64,000 nucleotides of DNA, from assembly GCF_024199985.1 (NCBI RefSeq), contig NZ_JANARS010000002.1:554148-618147 (forward strand), in the 5' to 3' direction. The notes under the pieces are model-generated. The model ran no database searches, was not told the origin of the DNA, and worked only from the letters and a program-made list of their open reading frames with translations. The stretch comes from Nocardioides pinisoli (GTDB lineage: Bacteria; Actinomycetota; Actinomycetes; Propionibacteriales; Nocardioidaceae). A program made the translations under genes and the position numbers. Of this stretch, positions 56,571-64,000 are shown piece by piece. Position 1 is the stretch's first letter; the number at the start of each line of letters is the position of its first letter.

Positions 56571-57532
56571 GCGAACAGACCAGCCCCCCGACCGGCCCGG
56601 ACACCGTCCAGAACCCGCGCCGCCCCGACCCGGCCAAGGCCCGCACCCTGGCCGCGGCGCTGCCGTGGCTCAAGCGCTACCACGGGCGCACCATCGTGGT
56701 GAAGTACGGCGGCAACGCGATGACCGACGACTCGCTCAAGGTGGCGTTCGCCGAGGACATCGCCTTCCTCCGCTTCGCGGGTTTCAAGCCCGTCGTCGTG
56801 CACGGCGGCGGCCCGCAGATCTCCCGGATGCTCGACAAGCTCGGCATCGAGTCCGAGTTCCGGGGCGGGCTCCGGGTGACCACCCCCGAGGCGATGGACG
56901 TCGTCCGCATGGTGCTCGTCGGGCAGGTGCAGCGCGAGCTCGTCGGGCTCATCAACCAGCACGGCGCGCTCGCGGTCGGGCTCTCCGGCGAGGACGCCGG
57001 CCTCTTCACCGCCGAGCCGACCAACACGGTCGTCGACGGCGAGGAGGTCGACCTCGGCCTCGTCGGCGAGGTGGCCCGCGTGCGGCCCGAGGCCGTCCTC
57101 GACCTGATCCAGGCCGGCCGGGTGCCCGTCGTCAGCTCGGTGGCGCCCGACGTCGACGGCGTGGTCCACAACGTCAACGCCGACACCGCCGCCGCGGCGC
57201 TCGCGGTCGCCCTGGGAGCCGAGAAGCTGCTGGTCCTCACCGACGTGGAGGGCCTCTACCGCGACTACGGCAACTCCGACGACCTCATCCAGGAGATCAG
57301 CCCGGAGGCGCTCGGCGAGATGCTGCCGTCCCTCGACGCGGGCATGGTCCCCAAGATGCGTGCCTGCTACGAGGCGGTCACCGGTGGCGTGCCGCGGGCG
57401 ACGGTCGTCGACGGCCGCGAGCCCCACTCGGTGCTGCTCGAGATCTTCACCGACGAGGGCGTCGGCACCCAGGTGCTGCCCGGCGTCGCGACGCGGATGC
57501 GCAAGCCCTACCCGAGCGAGGAGGACGCATGA
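56567..57532 (+). CDS. argB: Acetylglutamate kinase
   Basis: This 321-residue kinase phosphorylates N-acetylglutamate. It has [37 protein letters not shown] and [29 protein letters not shown]. The N-terminal helix of about 20 residues ([15 protein letters not shown]) is of the kind that builds the arginine-inhibited hexamer, so feedback inhibition by arginine is expected. Its ATG overlaps argJ. Confidence 0.96.
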
Positions 57533-58722
57533 ACGACGTCCGGGACCGCTACGCCGGCGCGGTCATGAACACCTTCGGCCCACCCGCGCTCGCCCTCGCC
57601 CGCGGTGAGGGCGCCCACGTGTGGGACACCGACGGCAAGGAGTACGTCGACCTGCTCGGCGGCATCGCCGTCAACGCCCTCGGCCACGCCCACCCCGCCC
57701 TCGTGGAGGCCGTGACCACCCAGCTGCGCACGCTGGGCCACGTCTCCAACTTCTTCGCCACCGAGCCGCAGGTGGCCCTGGCCGAGCGGCTCGTCGGCCT
57801 GCTCGGCTGGTCCGACGACGCCCGCGTGTTCTTCAGCAACTCCGGCGCCGAGGCCAACGAGGCCGCGCTCAAGCTCACCCGGCGCACCGGCCGCACCCGT
57901 CTCGTCGCCGCCGAGGGGTCCTTCCACGGCCGCACGATGGGCGCCCTCGCGCTGACCTCCAAGGCCGCCTACCGCGAGCCGTTCGAGCCGCTCCCCGGCG
58001 ACGTCACCTTCGTGCCCTACGACGACGTGGCCGCGCTCGAGGCTGCGGTCGACGACACCGTCGCCGCGGTCGTGCTGGAGCCGATCCAGGGCGAGGCCGG
58101 CGTCGTCGTGCCGTCCGCCGACTACCTGTCCGCCGCCCAGCGCATCGCCCACGACCACGGTGCGCTGCTGTGGCTCGACGAGGTGCAGACGGGCATCGCG
58201 CGCACCGGCGCGTGGTTCGCCCACCAGCTGCTCGAGGGGGTGCGGCCTGACGTCGTCACCCTGGCCAAGGGCCTCGGCGGAGGCATCCCCGTCGGGGCGA
58301 CGGTCGCCGGGGGAGCGGCGGCGACGTTGCTGCAGCCCGGCAACCACGGCACCACCTTCGGCGGCAACCCGGTCGCGACGGCGGCCGCGCTCGCGGTCCT
58401 CGACACGATCGAGAGCGACGGGCTCATGGACGCCGCGGTCGCCCGGGGTGCCCAGCTCGAGGCCGTCCTGCGCGCGCAGGCAGGCGTCCGCGAGGTGAGC
58501 GGCGCCGGGCTCATGCTGGGTGCGGAGCTCGACGGTCCCTACGCCCCGCAGGCCGTGGCGGCCGGACGCGACGCCGGCTTCATCCTCAACGCGACCGGCC
58601 CCACCCGGCTGAGGTTCGTCCCACCACTCGTGGTCACCGCCGCCGACCTCGACGCCCTCGCCGCCGCCCTGCCCGCCATCCTCGAGACCGCTCGCACCGC
58701 TGCACAGGAGTCCAGCCGATGA
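57529..58722 (+). CDS. argD: Acetylornithine aminotransferase
   Basis: This 397-residue class III aminotransferase moves the amino group from glutamate to N-acetylglutamate semialdehyde. It has [36 protein letters not shown] and [14 protein letters not shown], whose Lys binds PLP. The ATG overlaps the argB stop and the stop overlaps the argF ATG. Confidence 0.95.
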   Translation: MNDVRDRYAGAVMNTFGPPALALARGEGAHVWDTDGKEYVDLLGGIAVNALGHAHPALVEAVTTQLRTLGHVSNFFATEPQVALAERLVGLLGWSDDARVFFSNSGAEANEAALKLTRRTGRTRLVAAEGSFHGRTMGALALTSKAAYREPFEPLPGDVTFVPYDDVAALEAAVDDTVAAVVLEPIQGEAGVVVPSADYLSAAQRIAHDHGALLWLDEVQTGIARTGAWFAHQLLEGVRPDVVTLAKGLGGGIPVGATVAGGAAATLLQPGNHGTTFGGNPVATAAALAVLDTIESDGLMDAAVARGAQLEAVLRAQAGVREVSGAGLMLGAELDGPYAPQAVAAGRDAGFILNATGPTRLRFVPPLVVTAADLDALAAALPAILETARTAAQESSR

Positions 58723-59641
58723 CCCGTCACTTCCTCCGCGACGACGACCTGTCGCCGGCCGAGCTGCTCGAGGTCCTCGACCTGGCCGACCGGATGAAGG
58801 CCGAGCCGTTCGACCACAAGCCGCTGGCGGGTCCCCGGACCGTCGCGCTGGTCTTCGACCGCCCGACGCTGCGCACGCAGGTCTCCTTCGCTGCTGGGAT
58901 CGCCGAGCTCGGCGGCAACCCGATGACCGTCGACGGCGGGCTCGCCGCCATGGGGTCGCGCGAGGGCGTCGAGGACGTGGCGCGCATCCTGGGGCGCCAG
59001 GCTGCGGCGGTCGTCTGGCGCACCGCCCACCAGGCCGACGTCGTCACGATGGCGGCGTACGCCGGTGTCCCGGTGCTCAACGCGCTGACCGACGAGTTCC
59101 ACCCCTGCCAGCTGCTGGCCGACCTCCAGACCGTGCGCGAGCACAAGGGCAGGCTGGCCGGGCTGCGGGTCGCCTTCGTCGGGGACGGCGCCTGCAACAT
59201 GGGCAACTCGTGGGTCCTCGCCGGGGCCTCTGCCGGCCTGCACGTCGTCGTCGGCGCCCCCGACGGCTTCATGCCGGACGCGCACGTGGTGGCCCGGGCC
59301 CGCGAGCTCGCGCAGGACACCGGCGGGTCGATCGACCTGACCGCCGACCCGGTCGAGGCGGCCACGGGGGTCGACGTCGTGGTCACCGACTCGTGGGTCA
59401 GCATGGGCCGCGAGGAGGAGTCGGAGGAGCGGCTACGCATCTTCCCGCCCTACGGTGTGACCGACGACCTGCTCGCCCACGCCGCGGCCGACGCCATCGT
59501 CCTGCACTGCCTGCCGGCCTACCGGGGCAAGGAGATCTCCGAGGAGGTCATCGAGGGCCCGCACTCGGTCGTCTGGGACGAGGCCGAGAACCGGCGGCAC
59601 GCGCAGAAGGCGGTGCTGACATGGCTGCTGGAGCGCTCACC

Positions 59642-59645
<4 letters not shown>
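58719..59645 (+). CDS. argF: Ornithine carbamoyltransferase with an altered carbamoyl-phosphate loop
   Basis: This 308-residue enzyme makes citrulline from ornithine and carbamoyl phosphate. The ornithine side is normal: [19 protein letters not shown] and [11 protein letters not shown]. The carbamoyl-phosphate loop, usually S-T-R-T-R, reads T-L-R-T-Q here ([19 protein letters not shown]). The essential Arg and second Thr remain, so activity is likely, but kinetics may differ. Acetyl- or succinyl-ornithine transcarbamylase would have other substrate loops. The gene overlaps argD and argR by 4 bp. Confidence 0.9.
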
Positions 59646-63648
<4,003 letters not shown>

Positions 63649-63679
63649 CCTGCGGTTATGCGTGAGGTGGCCCCCCGGT

Positions 63680-63709
63680 TTGTCATGGCGGCCGAACGTC
63701 GTCTAATGT
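63680..63709 (+). promoter_or_regulatory. Candidate rRNA promoter, upstream
   Basis: TTGTCA (63680-63685) and TAATGT (63704-63709) are separated by 18 bp and fit -35 and -10 hexamers of the main vegetative sigma factor. The region between the hexamers is G/C-rich. Confidence 0.55.
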
Positions 63710-63803
63710 TTCACCTGTCGCCGCAAGCGGCGCCGCTCCTGGCCAGAAGGCCAGCTGAGTAGGAGACCAGCTGCGACCACCGAAGCACGACGAACCGCAC
63801 AGT

Positions 63804-63832
63804 TTGACGCGGGACGGAGCGCCCGGTAAGTT
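63804..63832 (+). promoter_or_regulatory. Candidate rRNA promoter, downstream
   Basis: TTGACG (63804-63809) and TAAGTT (63827-63832) are 17 bp apart, the optimal spacing. This is the best -35/-10 pair in the window and is a likely main promoter of the rRNA operon. Confidence 0.7.
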
Positions 63833-64000
63833 TCTGCAGGTTGCCCCGCGACCAAGCCGACTCAGTCGGTGAGGAACGGGTGCGTCTGATACTTGAGAAC
63901 TCAACAGTGTGTTTGATTAGTCGACGAATTAGTTTGTTATGCCCCGTTGACGTCAACTTGTTCTGCGCCTTTTTTGGGTGTGGGGTTGTTGGTGTCGCGG

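Larger units (their letters stand above)
63649..64000 (+). other. Upstream leader region of an rRNA operon
   Basis: This 352-bp stretch has no credible gene. It holds two promoters (below), a hairpin CTGGCC-AGAA-GGCCAG (about 63738-63756), the leader element CTTGAGAACTCAACAG (about 63893-63908) found before actinobacterial 16S genes, a palindrome GTTGACGTCAAC (63946-63957) and a T-rich run. The 16S gene should start shortly after the window end. Confidence 0.8.

Noticed and set aside
63683..63956. Short minus-strand frames in the rRNA leader
   Set aside because: They oppose promoter and leader elements, have no family features and no ribosome-binding site.

Overview
The window is about 72% G+C. 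The proteins and gene order point to a Nocardioides-type actinobacterium (Nocardioidaceae): infC-rpmI-rplT-trmH, pheST and a full arg operon in sequence, a rib operon with ribM, a DUF222/HNH '13E12' gene, GuaB1, and many leaderless genes with TANNNT -10 boxes. This assignment is inferred from content, not from a marker search. The window is mostly core chromosome with a few accessory stretches.

Layout. 1-2407: end of a TrmH-type methylase gene, then a minus-strand def-trmH-dedA operon. 2469-5072: two coupled acyl-CoA dehydrogenase genes behind a perfect palindromic operator. 5176-10309: a YiaA-like protein, a PLP decarboxylase, a membrane protein, and a guaB1-sulfotransferase-nucleosidase operon. 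10339-12216: direct repeats and an HNH gene with an SOS-like box over its start. 12408-17444: P-loop kinase, small membrane protein, GNAT, epimerase, LysR-like binding domain, BCCT transporter with a 15-bp tandem repeat. 17527-24732: a redox/stress island (flavodoxin, DoxX-like membrane protein, PolA-like polymerase, Acg-like nitroreductase, beta-CASP nuclease, universal stress protein) with three DosR-like palindromes. 24761-28268: VanZ-like protein, secreted metalloprotease, tRNA-Leu(GAG), M20 hydrolase. 28359-32799: FMN riboswitch and ribD-ribE-ribM-ribBA-ribH. 33200-39993: hisE-hisG, phytase-like esterase, aldose epimerase, kinase, PLP aldolase, SseB. 40291-42563: infC (AUC start)-rpmI-rplT-trmH. 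42567-49637: WYL regulator with divergent epoxide hydrolase, then two sensor kinases and a response regulator, one kinase fused to a large membrane domain. 49790-53390: pheS-pheT. 54394-63648: argC-J-B-D-F-R-G-H plus a 3-methyladenine glycosylase, nearly all overlapping. 63649-64000: promoters and leader of an rRNA operon whose 16S gene should start just past the window.

How the genes work together. The rib genes make riboflavin from GTP and ribulose-5-phosphate under FMN control and include a flavin importer. The arg genes form the cyclic ornithine route to arginine under ArgR. The 17.5-24.7 kb island looks like a hypoxia/redox response unit. Its most unusual element is a run of three overlapping five-codon minicistrons in front of the beta-CASP nuclease gene.
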